Positions 49,798 through 59,754 of a DNA stretch of 64,000 nt are shown here, in pieces. The DNA comes from Halobellus salinus (GTDB lineage Archaea > Halobacteriota > Halobacteria > Halobacteriales > Haloferacaceae). Position numbers and translations under genes: made by a program. How positions within the stretch are numbered: position 1 is the first letter of the stretch; every line of letters starts with the position of its first letter. The notes beneath the pieces are model-generated. The model was not told where the DNA came from. It worked only from the letters and a program-made list of their open reading frames with translations, and did no database searches. Where the stretch lies: positions 1 to 64,000 of the forward strand of contig NZ_BMOC01000001.1 in NCBI RefSeq assembly GCF_014646875.1, in the 5' to 3' direction.

Positions 49798-52275
49798 ATG
49801 GATTACCACGAGGCCGCGGACTACCTCACCTCGTTCCAACAGCGCCGGCCGAAACTCGGCGTGGACACGACGGCGCGGATGCTGTCGCACTTCGGCGACC
49901 CCCACCTCGACGTCGACTGCGTGCAGATCGCGGGCTCGAACGGGAAGGGAAGCACCGCGCGCATGCTCGATGGCGCTCTCCGTAATGCAGGAGTGAGCGT
50001 CGGGTTGTTCACGTCGCCCGGGCTGAACGACTTCAGGGAACAGCTCCGCGTCGACGGGCGCAAGATCCCCAAGTCGCTTCTGGCCCGGTACGCCGAGGAG
50101 ATCGGCCCCTGCATCGACCGGCTCCGCGAGGACGACGACGAACCGACCCACTTCGAGGTGCTGACCGCGGTGGCGCTCCGCCATTTCAGCGAGATGGACG
50201 TCGACGTGGCGATTCTGGAGGTCGGAATCGGCGGCCGGTACGACGCCACGAGCGCGGTCAACCCGGTCGCAAGCGCGGTCACGAGCGTCAGCCTCGAACA
50301 CACCGAACTCCTGGGGGAGACCGTCGAGGAGATCGCGCGCGACAAGGCACAAGTCGCTCCCGAGAACGCGCCGCTTGTGACCGGTGCCGACGGCGACGCG
50401 CTGGCGGCGATCCGGGAGGTGACCGACGCGGTCACCGTGGGCCCCGACGACACCGACCCAGACGTCGGCGCGGTCGAGACGGGGATGCGGTCGCCGGTCG
50501 AAAACGAGGTGTCGATCCGCGGACCGGGGTGGTCGGTCGACGCCAACCTCCCGCTTCTCGGCGCCCACCAGGCCACCAACGCGGGCGTGGCTGCCACACT
50601 CGCCCGCCAGGTCGCCGACGCCGATCCCGACGCCATCGCAGCGGGGTTGCGGTCGGTGACGTGGCCCGGCCGCTTCGAGATCATGGACACAGAGCCCGTG
50701 ACCGTGCTCGACGGGTCGCACAATCCCGGTGCGGCCGCCACGATCGCGGATCTCGTCGGGCGATACGACTACGACGACCTCCACCTCGTGTTCGCGGCGA
50801 TGTCCGATAAGGACTACGAGCGCATGATCGAGTCATACCCCGAGATCACAGCGGCGTACGCCACCCGGCCGGAACTTGACCGCGCCGAGGATCCCGCGAA
50901 CCTGGCCGACGCGCTCTCGGCGCACGCCGGGAGCGTCGAGACCGTCCCGTCGGTGCCGGAAGCCACCGAGCGCGCGGTCGCCGCTGCCGGTCCCGACGAC
51001 TTCGTGCTCGTGACCGGGTCGCTGTACGCCGTCGCGGAGGCGCGGGACCGGTGGACGCGGCTGCTCGTCCCCACCGCCCGCACGCGGACCGGCCACACCA
51101 CGAACTCCTTCGTCGGCGCCGCGTTCGACGCCGACGCAGCCACGGGCACGGGTGCCGGTGGGGCCGAACGCCCCGAGCGCGGCGGACCGGTGGACGGCGA
51201 CGACGTTGACCGCCGGCTCTTCCGGACGTTCCTCCGGCCCGACCAAGCCGAACGCGTTGCCGAGCGCCTGTCGGCGGTCGGCGGTCGGTGTCACCGCTCT
51301 GACGCCGGCAGTCCCGAGAAGTTGGTCGCGACGGTGCTCGCGGGCACGACCACGCAGTTCCGCGAACTCGCGGCGGCGCTAGCCGACGAGGGGTTGGGGC
51401 TCCGCCGTGTGTCGGAGCAGGTACAAGCGCGGCTCGATCCCGATGACCGGACCGCGGGCGCCGACTTGGACCCGATCGCGGCCGACGGCACCGCGGTGAT
51501 GGGGATTCTCAACGTCACCCCCGACAGCTTCCACGACGGGGGGAAGTACGAGGCGGTCGAAGCCGCGGTCGACCGCGCGGAGGCCATGCTCGAAGCGGGT
51601 GCCGACATCGTCGATGTCGGCGGTGAGAGCACTCGGCCGGGCGCCGAGCCCGTTCCGGTCGACACCGAGATCGACCGGGTGGTGCCGGTGATCGAACGCG
51701 TCGCCGACCTCGACGTGCCGATCTCGGTTGATACCCGGAAGGCCGCCGTCGCCGACGCCGCCCTGGAAGCCGGCGCCGACATCGTCAACGACGTCTCGGA
51801 ACTCGCGGACCCGGCGATGCCCGCGGTGATCGCCGCCCACGACGCGTCGCTGATCCTGATGCACAGCCATTCCGTCCCGGTCGATCCAGACATCACCCCA
51901 GTGTACGACGACGTGGTCGACGACATCCTCGACGAACTGACCGAACAGCTCCTGCGGGCCGAGCGCGCCGGCGTCGACCGCGACCGGGTCGTGATCGATC
52001 CGGGTTGCGGGTTCGGGAAGACCCCCGCCGAGTCCTACGACCTGATCGACCGCGCCGGGGAGTTCGCGGCGCTCGGGTGCCCGGTGATGCTCGGCCACTC
52101 CCGGAAGTCGATGTTCGCGGGGGCTGACGTCGCCGACGACGGCCGGCTGACGCCGACGATCGCGGCGACAGCACTCGCCGCAGACAGGGGCGCGGACGTC
52201 GTTCGCGTCCACGACGTCGCCGAAAACGTCGCGGCGATCAAGGCGGCAACCGGGGAGTTGGATCCGGAGTCGTAG
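49798..52275 (+). CDS. FolC-FolP fusion: folylpolyglutamate/dihydrofolate synthase and dihydropteroate synthase
   Basis: An 825-residue fusion. The FolC part (about residues 1-420) has a Mur-ligase P-loop (VQIAGSNGKGSTARML), VAILEVGIGGRYDATS and VLDGSHNPGAAATIA. A linker region of about 140 residues with no clear homology follows. The FolP part (about 565-825) has GILNVTPDSFHDGGKYE, DIVDVGGESTRPGAEP, SVDTRKAAVADAAL, DPGCGFGKT and LGHSRKSMF. Such fusions are known from haloarchaea, which use real folates. A gcttaatc element about 30 bases before the ATG indicates a leaderless mRNA. Confidence 0.94.
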   Translation: MDYHEAADYLTSFQQRRPKLGVDTTARMLSHFGDPHLDVDCVQIAGSNGKGSTARMLDGALRNAGVSVGLFTSPGLNDFREQLRVDGRKIPKSLLARYAEEIGPCIDRLREDDDEPTHFEVLTAVALRHFSEMDVDVAILEVGIGGRYDATSAVNPVASAVTSVSLEHTELLGETVEEIARDKAQVAPENAPLVTGADGDALAAIREVTDAVTVGPDDTDPDVGAVETGMRSPVENEVSIRGPGWSVDANLPLLGAHQATNAGVAATLARQVADADPDAIAAGLRSVTWPGRFEIMDTEPVTVLDGSHNPGAAATIADLVGRYDYDDLHLVFAAMSDKDYERMIESYPEITAAYATRPELDRAEDPANLADALSAHAGSVETVPSVPEATERAVAAAGPDDFVLVTGSLYAVAEARDRWTRLLVPTARTRTGHTTNSFVGAAFDADAATGTGAGGAERPERGGPVDGDDVDRRLFRTFLRPDQAERVAERLSAVGGRCHRSDAGSPEKLVATVLAGTTTQFRELAAALADEGLGLRRVSEQVQARLDPDDRTAGADLDPIAADGTAVMGILNVTPDSFHDGGKYEAVEAAVDRAEAMLEAGADIVDVGGESTRPGAEPVPVDTEIDRVVPVIERVADLDVPISVDTRKAAVADAALEAGADIVNDVSELADPAMPAVIAAHDASLILMHSHSVPVDPDITPVYDDVVDDILDELTEQLLRAERAGVDRDRVVIDPGCGFGKTPAESYDLIDRAGEFAALGCPVMLGHSRKSMFAGADVADDGRLTPTIAATALAADRGADVVRVHDVAENVAAIKAATGELDPES

Positions 52276-52665
52276 CTACGAGTAGGAGTGCTTGAACTCC
52301 CAGTGGTACCGGCACCCGTTACACGTCGCCCACTCGACGAGGTCGAACGCCTCCGGGTGGCGCTGCCCGTGCGCCATCTCGCTGCGACATACCGGACACG
52401 TGAGGTGGTTCAGTTCGAGTTCCGGGAACTTCTGGTAGCTGAACTCCGCAACGCAGTGTGGGCAGTCGATGTCGTCACGGGAGTGGTGCTGGAGGATGTC
52501 GCCGCCGCACCGCGGGCATTCGAGGACCGCTGGGGGCCGCTTCGCCCACCCGTCGTCCCCGTCGTACGTGGTCGTTGCCGTGTCCATTGCCGACAGCCGA
52601 AACTTGTTGGGGCCATCGCCCCGCCGGAGTGGCTTGGCGACCCGCTCGCCGATGTGTTTCGTCAT
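52276..52665 (-). CDS. multi-knuckle zinc-ribbon protein
   Basis: A 129-residue soluble protein with four CxxC knuckles forming two zinc ribbons: ECPRCGGDILQHHS with DCPHCVAEF, and LTCPVCRSEMAHGQ with ATCNGCRYHWEFKH. The N-terminal 40 residues are basic. Starts at 52695, 52665 or 52587 are all possible; I used 52665. Its stop abuts the convergent FolC-FolP stop. An AT-rich region (gcaaactaaaaaaggg) upstream should hold the promoter. Function is unknown. Confidence 0.72.
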   Translation of the reverse strand: MTKHIGERVAKPLRRGDGPNKFRLSAMDTATTTYDGDDGWAKRPPAVLECPRCGGDILQHHSRDDIDCPHCVAEFSYQKFPELELNHLTCPVCRSEMAHGQRHPEAFDLVEWATCNGCRYHWEFKHSYS

Positions 52666-52788
52666 ACGGAGCAACGCCCGTATTTGCCCTGTCATACTCT
52701 CTTAATGGGTTTGCAAACTAAAAAAGGGTCGGCAGCACCGGCGACCGACCGTCGACAGGTTTTCACCTGAATCCGCCGAGAGTAGAGT

Positions 52789-53358
52789 ATGACCTACGAC
52801 GCGGCCGCAGGCACCGCCACCACCGCCCAGATCGGCGACCTGTCAGCGATCCTCGGGCTGTCGGGGCGAGTCTACGCGGGGATCTCGTTTCTGGCTGTCC
52901 TGGTAGCGGGGTTCGGACTGCTCGTCACTCGCAGCGGGTTCGTCGACCGTGCGGTCGACCGTGTCATCGAGGAGTCCCCGTTTTCGGTGCTGTACGGGAC
53001 CATCCCGTTTTTTTTCGTCGCGTTCGCCGGCGGATACGCGCTGAACCAGTTCGCCCGGGCGGGGGTCGGCAGCCTGTGGCTCGCACAGGGGTGGTCCCTG
53101 GTCGTCTCGGTCGTGGGTGTCGGGTTCGCAGGCCTCGGATACCTCGTGTTCGGGACGTACCTCACGGAGGTCGAAGGGGAGCGCCGTCCGTGGCACGGGG
53201 CCGTCGCGGGGGCTGTCGTCAGCGCTCTACCGTGGCTGCTCTTGCCGACACTCCCAGCGGTGTTGGTGTGGCTGCTGGGCGCCGCCGCGGGGTTGGGCGC
53301 ACCGACACGGCGGTGGGTTCACGGGGAACGCACCGTCGAGACGGAAGCGAGCGGATGA
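52789..53358 (+). CDS. four-helix membrane protein of unknown function
   Basis: A 189-residue protein with four predicted helices (about residues 28-47, 67-84, 98-121, 138-165) and a hydrophilic N-terminus (MTYDAAAGTATTAQIGDLSA). Segment IEESPFSVLYGTIPFFFVAF recurs in haloarchaeal membrane proteins of unknown role. No catalytic motif is apparent. It is followed by a small membrane-protein gene 57 bases downstream. Confidence 0.7.
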   Translation: MTYDAAAGTATTAQIGDLSAILGLSGRVYAGISFLAVLVAGFGLLVTRSGFVDRAVDRVIEESPFSVLYGTIPFFFVAFAGGYALNQFARAGVGSLWLAQGWSLVVSVVGVGFAGLGYLVFGTYLTEVEGERRPWHGAVAGAVVSALPWLLLPTLPAVLVWLLGAAAGLGAPTRRWVHGERTVETEASG

Positions 53359-53415
53359 GGCCGCCGGGAGTCTGTCGTGGGTAAGACTCATTCTGGTCGC
53401 CGCGCTACACACTGT

Positions 53416-53634
53416 ATGGCGCCGTTCGTACTCCAAGTGTTCGGCGGTTCATTCGAGTTCGTCGCCCAGGCCGCCGCCATCGCCGGGACGCTGGTGTTGG
53501 CGCTGATGCTCGTCGCAATGGGAGCGTACGCGTACAAACAGCTCCGTGGCGGCGGCGTCGAGTGGCCGGACGACGAGACCGACGACGACAGCGTCAGCCA
53601 CGGTGACACCGACGACGAGTGGGACTACTACTGA
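53416..53634 (+). CDS. small single-helix membrane protein
   Basis: A 72-residue protein: one transmembrane helix (QAAAIAGTLVLALMLVAMGA) and an acidic C-terminal tail rich in Asp/Glu ending DEWDYY. The ATG at 53416 was preferred to an upstream one at 53377. Composition and the clear helix support a genuine gene. The family is not recognised. It is co-directional with the four-helix protein gene. Confidence 0.62.
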   Translation: MAPFVLQVFGGSFEFVAQAAAIAGTLVLALMLVAMGAYAYKQLRGGGVEWPDDETDDDSVSHGDTDDEWDYY

Positions 53635-53917
53635 GACGGAGAGCGTTCGCCTCGCTCCACCGAACGTCCACCCCCGTCGGCGGTGCTGGCCGGTACACAG
53701 TGAGACCCACCGCGGTGAAGCGGGTGAGACACGGGCGTTTCGATCGGCGGCCGGGGCGTCGCTGACGGGTCGTCGTCGCACGGGACACAAAAAGCACGCG
53801 GTCGGCCGTTTCTCGGGTCGTTAACTCTGTGAAAACCGGACCGCGAAGCGGAACAGCCGGTTGGTGTCGTCAGTTGCGGGCTATCGTCGGTATCGGAGCG
53901 AGGGGATCAAACCGGTG

Positions 53918-55684
53918 TCAGTCGCCACTGACCGGGTCGTCACCCCCCTGAACGTCCGTGACAACTTCGTCGCCGGTGGTCGCGATGTCGACATCGCCTT
54001 CCTCGGTCATGTCCTGGATGCGCTCGGCGAACTCCTCGGATTCGAGGATCTGATACTCGTTGTCAAGGCCGAGGTAGACGGTGTAACACATCAGACACAG
54101 GATCACCGCGAACGGGAGCCCGGTCGTGATGGCCGCCGTCTGGAGGGCACTGAGGCCGCCACCGTACAGCAGCATCGCCGCGACGGCGCCCTCGGTGACC
54201 GCCCAGAAGATCCGCTGGGCTCTCGGGACGTCGTGTTTGCCGCCCGAGGTCAGGTGGTCGATGACCAGAGAGCCCGAGTCCGACGAGGTGACGAAGAACG
54301 TGATGACGAGCAGCGTCGCGATCGACGCTGAGATGGCGCCGAGCGGGAACTGGTTGAGCATCACGAACATCCCCAGCGTCTCGAAGGTGGCGTAGCCGAG
54401 TTCGTTGTACGCGCCCACGACGCCGTTGGTGCCCTCCCCGATCGCGCCGCTAAGCGCGCTTCCGCCGAACGTCGCGAGCCAGATGGTCGAGAACATCGAC
54501 GGCAGGAACAGGACGCCGAGGACGAACTCGCGGACCGTACGACCCTTCGAGATGCGCGCAATGAACATCCCGACGAAGGGGGACCACGCGATCCACCAGC
54601 CCCAGTAGAAGACGGTCCACGCCGAGACGGTTCCGGCGCCGCCGCCCATCGTGCCCCGGTAGAACGAGAGGCTGAGGAGGCTCCCGAAGTACGCGCCCAG
54701 CCCTTCGACCCACGTCCCCAGGACGAAGATGGTCGGGCCGACAATGAGGAGGAACCCGAGCAGCGCGAACATCAAATAAAGGTTGACGGTACTGAGCCGT
54801 TTGACGCCGCTGTCGAGACCGGCGGCGACAGAGAGGGTCGCGATGCCGGTGATGAGCGCGATAAGCGCGATCTGGGTGAGCGTGTTGTTGGGGAAGCTGC
54901 CGAGGATACCGAGGATGTCGGTCGTGACGTACTGTACTCCGGTGTTCACCTGCGCGACGCCGAGACCCAGCGAGGTCGCCAGCCCGAACAGCGTCGCGAA
55001 GACGGTCACGAGGTCGATCACGTGCCCCGGCCAGCCGTAGATTCGGTCGCCGAGCAGCGGCCAGAAGATCGACCGGAACGTCAGCGGCAGGCCGCGGTTG
55101 AACGAGAAGAACGCGAGCCCGAGCCCGACGAGGCCGTAGATAGCCCACGGGTGGAAGCCCCAGTGGAAGAAGGTCTGAGCCATCGCCGCGGAGGCCGCGG
55201 CGCCGGTGCCGGCTTCGGCGCCCCAGAACGCCGGGACGCTGGTGAAGTAGAAGACGGGTTCGAGGACGCTGAAGAACATCAGGCCGATCCCCATACCCGC
55301 GCTGAATAGCATCGCCATCCACGAGAAGTCGCTGAACTCCTTTTCGGCTTCGACGCCGCCGATCCTGATATTGCCGAACTTCCCGAACGCGAAGTACAGC
55401 AACACCACGATGAAGATGTTCACCGCGAGGAGATAGAACCAGCCGAAGTTCTCCCCGATGAAGTTGAACAGCCACGTGTACGCGGCTGACGCGCTGTCAC
55501 CGAGAACGATCGTGACCGCGATGAATAGCGCGATGAGCGCGAGCGCGACCGGGAAGACGACCGGGTGGATGTCGAATCCGAATTTCTGGATGTTGGTGTC
55601 TCCCGGCTCCCGGTCGGAGTCCGGGTGGAAGAGCTCTACTTGGAGCCCGTCGGACATCTCGCCCGTTTGGTCGCTGTCAGACAT
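53918..55684 (-). CDS. BCCT-family transporter (betaine-type glycine motif)
   Basis: A 588-residue Na+-coupled carrier of the betaine/choline/carnitine family. After a 40-residue polar N-terminus, 12 helices follow. The substrate/Na+ motif AGMGIGLMFFSVLEPVFYFT is of the betaine (GxG) kind, distinct from the GxD form of carnitine antiporters. Other signatures are FFHWGFHPWAIYGLVGL, IYGWPGHVIDLVTVFATLFG and FYWGWWIAWSPFVGMFIAR. Role: uptake of glycine betaine or similar for osmoprotection or as a carbon and nitrogen source. An AT-rich upstream region of several hundred bases suggests regulation. Confidence 0.93.
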   Translation of the reverse strand: MSDSDQTGEMSDGLQVELFHPDSDREPGDTNIQKFGFDIHPVVFPVALALIALFIAVTIVLGDSASAAYTWLFNFIGENFGWFYLLAVNIFIVVLLYFAFGKFGNIRIGGVEAEKEFSDFSWMAMLFSAGMGIGLMFFSVLEPVFYFTSVPAFWGAEAGTGAAASAAMAQTFFHWGFHPWAIYGLVGLGLAFFSFNRGLPLTFRSIFWPLLGDRIYGWPGHVIDLVTVFATLFGLATSLGLGVAQVNTGVQYVTTDILGILGSFPNNTLTQIALIALITGIATLSVAAGLDSGVKRLSTVNLYLMFALLGFLLIVGPTIFVLGTWVEGLGAYFGSLLSLSFYRGTMGGGAGTVSAWTVFYWGWWIAWSPFVGMFIARISKGRTVREFVLGVLFLPSMFSTIWLATFGGSALSGAIGEGTNGVVGAYNELGYATFETLGMFVMLNQFPLGAISASIATLLVITFFVTSSDSGSLVIDHLTSGGKHDVPRAQRIFWAVTEGAVAAMLLYGGGLSALQTAAITTGLPFAVILCLMCYTVYLGLDNEYQILESEEFAERIQDMTEEGDVDIATTGDEVVTDVQGGDDPVSGD

Positions 55685-56136
55685 ACGATACCTCCACTCT
55701 GCCGGATCGGTGTTTTCTGTTCGTCATTATCGTGCGGCTTGCGGCCGAGCGTCGTGATTTATCACCTGTGCTCGGTTCGTTCCGCGTGCGGTTGGGTTAC
55801 GTGACGGTGCGACTGTGATGGGTGCCCACTACCGACGTGGTTGGTGTTCTCCTCTTAGCGGAGTGCTACACAACCTCATAGACCCGCAATTGTTCTATTG
55901 TAATAAATGTTAGCCAGCGTGCTGGTGTGTTGGCCACAGTTCGGCGAGATGTCGATGCGCCGCGGCCGCCCCTCAGCCCGCCGCACGGGACGAAACACCG
56001 TCACGAGCGCGTCACACGCGCGAAATCGTCGATTTCTATGGGCCTGCCGGCAACAGTATAAATACTTATTTGACACGTTGTGTTTCGGGCCGGGGGTCGT
56101 GTGGTTGCGGGCGGGATCGGCGGGGCCAACACTACG
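55685..56136. other. AT-richer intergenic/regulatory region
   Basis: About 450 bases without a supported gene between the BCCT gene and a small membrane-protein gene. GC is lower than average, especially 55870-55910 and 56040-56080 (cagtataaatacttatttga). TATA-like elements occur for both strands. Nothing coding is recognisable. Confidence 0.6.
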
Positions 56137-56143
56137 TTTATAC
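56137..56143 (+). promoter_or_regulatory. TATA box of the 53-residue protein gene (leaderless)
   Basis: TTTATAC is centred about 27 bases before the ATG at 56167, giving a leaderless transcript. It supports the small gene being real. Confidence 0.6.
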
Positions 56144-56166
56144 AGACCGCCCCGTCTGGTTCCTGT

Positions 56167-56328
56167 ATGAGAACGTCGCTTGCGAACGCGGCGATCGTCG
56201 TGGTTCTCGCCCTCTTCGGCGGGGCGCTCTTCGCGATGACGCTGGAGGACTACGGGCTGGCCGGGGTGTTGTTTCTCAGCGCCAGTATCGTCATCTACTA
56301 CCGCGAGAACCGGTTGGTGCCGGACTGA
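56167..56328 (+). CDS. 53-residue two-helix membrane protein
   Basis: MRTSLANAAIVVVLALFGGA begins a short protein with two hydrophobic segments (about 6-24 and 30-44) and a charged end (YYRENRLVPD). A well-placed TATA box precedes it. No family is recognised. It is convergent with the uspA gene (38-base spacer). Confidence 0.6.
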   Translation: MRTSLANAAIVVVLALFGGALFAMTLEDYGLAGVLFLSASIVIYYRENRLVPD

Positions 56329-56366
56329 CGCCAACGGGTCCGGCGCCCGTGGGACGGCATCTCCCC

Positions 56367-56810
56367 TCAGATGTCGTCCATCTGCATCCGCTGGGTTATC
56401 ACCGGTACGCGGGAGGTCCTGACGACCCTGTCGGCCGTTCCACCGAGGATCGTGCCGACCATCCCCCGGTAGGCCGAGCCCATCACGATCGCGTCTATGT
56501 CCTCCTCGTCGGCGAGGTCGGTGATCTCCTCGGCCGGCGACCCGGTTCGGAACGCGGTCGAACAGTCGACACCGTTCTGTGAGGCGACGCTGCTGATCTC
56601 GTCAAGCACCTCCTCCCCGTACTCGCGGTACTGCTCCCGCATCTCCTCTTCGTCGTCACGTAGCGCCAAGGCCCTCGGAGCCCCCGGGAGGTCAATGACG
56701 TAGAGGGCGGTCACGCTCGCGCCGAGCGCTGCCGCCAGTTCGATCCCGTGCTCTGCGCCCTTCCGTGATTCGTTGCTCCCGTCGTACGGTATCAGTATGT
56801 GGTCGTACAT
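56367..56810 (-). CDS. universal stress protein (UspA family)
   Basis: A 147-residue cytosolic protein of the UspA fold: MYDHILIPYDGSNESRKGAE at the N-terminus and the ATP-binding region GSAYRGMVGTILGGTADRVV then RTSRVPVI at the C-terminus, matching the G-x2-G-x9-G-S/T type. It probably binds ATP and dimerises; its physiological role is unknown. In haloarchaea such proteins often accompany transporters, and here it follows the BCCT locus. The ATG at 56810 is the family start. Confidence 0.92.
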   Translation of the reverse strand: MYDHILIPYDGSNESRKGAEHGIELAAALGASVTALYVIDLPGAPRALALRDDEEEMREQYREYGEEVLDEISSVASQNGVDCSTAFRTGSPAEEITDLADEEDIDAIVMGSAYRGMVGTILGGTADRVVRTSRVPVITQRMQMDDI

Positions 56811-56990
56811 CGCTCCGGGCCAACCGTCACGACCCGTTGTCAAATAACTTTCCGCGAAAACCGCGGTGGTGTTTGGGTGAGAGTGAGATCGACGGCAAGT
56901 GCGATGAGACGCCCGCGGTCACGCGGCGTGAGCCACGCCCCCGGTCGTGGGGTCAGCGCAAGTGAACCGTCCCCCCGTGGTTGGACGTAA

Positions 56991-56997
56991 TTTTAAG
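56991..56997 (+). promoter_or_regulatory. TATA box of the histidine kinase gene (leaderless)
   Basis: TTTTAAG is centred about 28 bases before the GTG at 57022. The spacing supports leaderless transcription and that GTG start. Confidence 0.65.
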
Positions 56998-57021
56998 TAG
57001 GGGTGGCAGTGTCTCACAGGT

Positions 57022-59667
57022 GTGAGCAGTACCTCAAACACGGTTCGTATTCTGCACGTGGACGACGAACCGGAGTTTGCGGACCTGGCCGCGGAGTTCC
57101 TCGAACGACAGGACGACCGGTTTGTCGTCGAGACCGCGAGCGGCGCTGGGGAGGGCAAACAGCGCCTCGCTGCGGCCGATTTCGACTGTGTCGTGTCCGA
57201 TTACGACATGCCCGCCACGAACGGGATCGAGTTTCTCACCGCTGTCCGGGCGGAACACCCGGACCTTCCGTTCGTGCTCTTCACCGGTCAGGGCAGTGAG
57301 AACGTCGCCGGCGACGCGATCTCCGCCGGCGTCACCGACTACCTCCAGAAGGGGTCGGGGACCGACCAGTACGAACTCCTGGCCAACCGAATCACCAACG
57401 CAGTGAGTCAGGTCAGGGCCGAGCGCCGACTCGACGAGGAGCGACGCCGGTTTCAGGCGCTCTTCGAGAACCTCTCGCAGGCGGTAGTCGACGTTGAGTG
57501 GGACGGCGGGACGCCGGTGGTGGAACACGTCAACCCGAGTTTCACCCAGGTGTTCGGGTATGCCGCCGACGACATCGTCGGCGAGTCGCTCGACGAGTAC
57601 GTTATTCCCGATGCCGACTCGGACGAGATCGATCGCCTCAACCGGCGGGTCCAAGCCGAGAGCGGCCTCTACTCCGAGGAGGTAACGCGCTCGACCGCCG
57701 ACGGCACCCGCCGGTTCCTCCTGCAGACCGCGATGTACGCCGACGGGTCGGGCGCGTTCGCGGTGTACACCGATATCACGGAACGAAAACACCACGAACG
57801 CGAGGTCGAACGCCAGAACACCCGACTGCAGGCCCTGTTTGAGAACTTTCCCGAGCCGACGGTCGCGTACGCCTTTCAGGACGGGGACCCGTCCGTTATC
57901 GACGTCAACGAGGCGTTCACGCGGCGGTTCGGGCAGGATGCGGCGGCGGCAACCGGCGAGTGCGTCGACGACCTTCTCGTCTCCCCGGAGAACCGCGAGG
58001 AGGCACGCCGCCTCAACGACCGCGTGCTGGCCGGTGACATGGTCGACGAGGAGGTTCGGAGACGCACCCCGGAAGGCGTCGGCGACTTCCGGTTCCGAAA
58101 CGTTTCAGTTCCGGACAACAACGACATCGACGGCTACTGTGTGTACGCCGACATCACCACGTACAAGCGGCGAGAGCGGGAGTTGGAGCGGCAGAACGAC
58201 CTGTTCAGGAAGGCACAGGCGATCGCGGACGTCGGCGCCTGGGAGTACGACATCGTCGCCGACGAACTCACGTGGTCCGAGCAGATGTACGAGATTCACG
58301 GGTGTCCCGCAGACCGCGAGGTGACCGTTGAGAACGCCATCCGGAGCTATCACCCCGACGACCGGTCGCTCGTGCGGGACGCGCTGACAGACGCGGTCGA
58401 ACGCGGCGAGTCGTTCGACGTGAACGCGCGGATCCGCACGTCGGCGGGCGGGTGTCGATGGGTCCGGCTACGGGGAGACCCGCAGACCGAGGCTGGATCC
58501 CGGGTGCGCGTTCGAGGAACGGTTCAGAACATCACCGAACACAGAGACCGGGAACTGGAACTCCAGCGCGAGCGCGACCGGTACCAGTCGCTGTTCGAGA
58601 ACAATCCGCTGACCATCTGGGAAGAGGATTTCTCCGGGGCGGTGACCCACCTGGAGGAGATCGCATCCGACGTCGATGACGTCGAGTCGTACCTGCTTGA
58701 GAACCCCGAGGAGATCTCCCGACTGATGGAGCGCGTCGAGGTCATCGGTGTCAATCAGAACGCCGTGGAGTACTACGATGCCTCGTCGAAGGAGGCGCTG
58801 ATCGACAACCTTGATGAACTGTTCGGCGACGGGATCACCGAGGTGCTCGCAGCCGAGTGGGCCGCCGTCGCCGACGGGAAGACGCGGTTCAGAGCGGAGG
58901 TGACCGGTCGGAAGCTGTCGGGCGAAACCCACCGGGAACTCGTCGACATGTTCGTGCCCGCCGAAAGCGCGGACGACTACTCCCGGGTATACGTCATCGG
59001 GACCGACATCACCGAACAGAAGCGCCGGGAACGGGAGTTGGAGCGGCAGAACGAGCGGCTCGACGCGTTCGCGAGCGTTGTTAGCCACGACCTCCGAAAC
59101 CCGCTCGGCGTCGCCACCGGCCGGTTGGAGCTCGCCCGCGAGGCGTGCGACAGCAGTCATCTTGACGCCGTCGCCGACGCGCACGACCGGATGGCCGCGC
59201 TCATCGACGACCTGCTGGGACTGGCCCGACAGGGCGATCCGGTCGGCGTGACGGAGCCGGTCGACCTCGGTTCGATGCCCGAACGCTGCTGGGAGACAGT
59301 CGCGTCGGCCGACGCGACGCTACGTGTCGAAACCGATACGTCGATCCGCGCGGATCCGAGCCGGTTGCGACAGCTGTTCGAGAACCTCTACAGGAATGCA
59401 GTGGAACACGCAGGCCCGGACGTGACCGTCACCATCGGGGAACTCGACGACGGCTTCTACGTGGGGGATAACGGGCCGGGGATTCCGGAGGACGGCCGCG
59501 AGGACGCGTTCGAGGCGGGCTATTCGACGACCGACGAGGGGACCGGGTTCGGGCTGAGCATTGTCGAGGAGATCGCCGAGGCCCACGGGTGGGAAGTTGC
59601 GGCGACTGGGGGAACCGACGGCGGCGCACGGTTCGAGGTCACCGGCGTGTCGTTCGCTGACGAGTGA
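57022..59667 (+). CDS. hybrid-type sensor histidine kinase (REC - 4 PAS - HisKA - HATPase)
   Basis: An 881-residue soluble sensor. A receiver domain opens it (RILHVDDEPEFADLAAEF; phosphoacceptor D60 in VVSDYDMPATNG). About four PAS/PAC units follow, each ending in a DITERK/DITTYKRRE/NITEHRDRE/DITEQKRRE-type linker (near 260, 375, 505 and 670). The dimerisation helix has the phospho-His in VVSHDLRNPLG (H689), and the ATPase has NAVEHAG, DNGPGIP and GTGFGLSIVEEIAEAHGW. No transmembrane helix is seen, so it senses cytosolic signals. No partner regulator adjoins it. Confidence 0.93.
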   Translation: MSSTSNTVRILHVDDEPEFADLAAEFLERQDDRFVVETASGAGEGKQRLAAADFDCVVSDYDMPATNGIEFLTAVRAEHPDLPFVLFTGQGSENVAGDAISAGVTDYLQKGSGTDQYELLANRITNAVSQVRAERRLDEERRRFQALFENLSQAVVDVEWDGGTPVVEHVNPSFTQVFGYAADDIVGESLDEYVIPDADSDEIDRLNRRVQAESGLYSEEVTRSTADGTRRFLLQTAMYADGSGAFAVYTDITERKHHEREVERQNTRLQALFENFPEPTVAYAFQDGDPSVIDVNEAFTRRFGQDAAAATGECVDDLLVSPENREEARRLNDRVLAGDMVDEEVRRRTPEGVGDFRFRNVSVPDNNDIDGYCVYADITTYKRRERELERQNDLFRKAQAIADVGAWEYDIVADELTWSEQMYEIHGCPADREVTVENAIRSYHPDDRSLVRDALTDAVERGESFDVNARIRTSAGGCRWVRLRGDPQTEAGSRVRVRGTVQNITEHRDRELELQRERDRYQSLFENNPLTIWEEDFSGAVTHLEEIASDVDDVESYLLENPEEISRLMERVEVIGVNQNAVEYYDASSKEALIDNLDELFGDGITEVLAAEWAAVADGKTRFRAEVTGRKLSGETHRELVDMFVPAESADDYSRVYVIGTDITEQKRRERELERQNERLDAFASVVSHDLRNPLGVATGRLELAREACDSSHLDAVADAHDRMAALIDDLLGLARQGDPVGVTEPVDLGSMPERCWETVASADATLRVETDTSIRADPSRLRQLFENLYRNAVEHAGPDVTVTIGELDDGFYVGDNGPGIPEDGREDAFEAGYSTTDEGTGFGLSIVEEIAEAHGWEVAATGGTDGGARFEVTGVSFADE

Positions 59668-59754
59668 TCGACATCGGCGCGTGACCGCTGCGTTCGGCGT
59701 TGCCGGCCACAACAGAGGACACTCCGGCGGGACCCCCCACCGCGGACGGGACCG

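Noticed and set aside
55876-56334. minus-strand open frame in the region upstream of the BCCT gene
   Set aside because: Composition is Arg/His-rich, it overlaps the small TATA-led gene in antisense, and no homology is recognisable.
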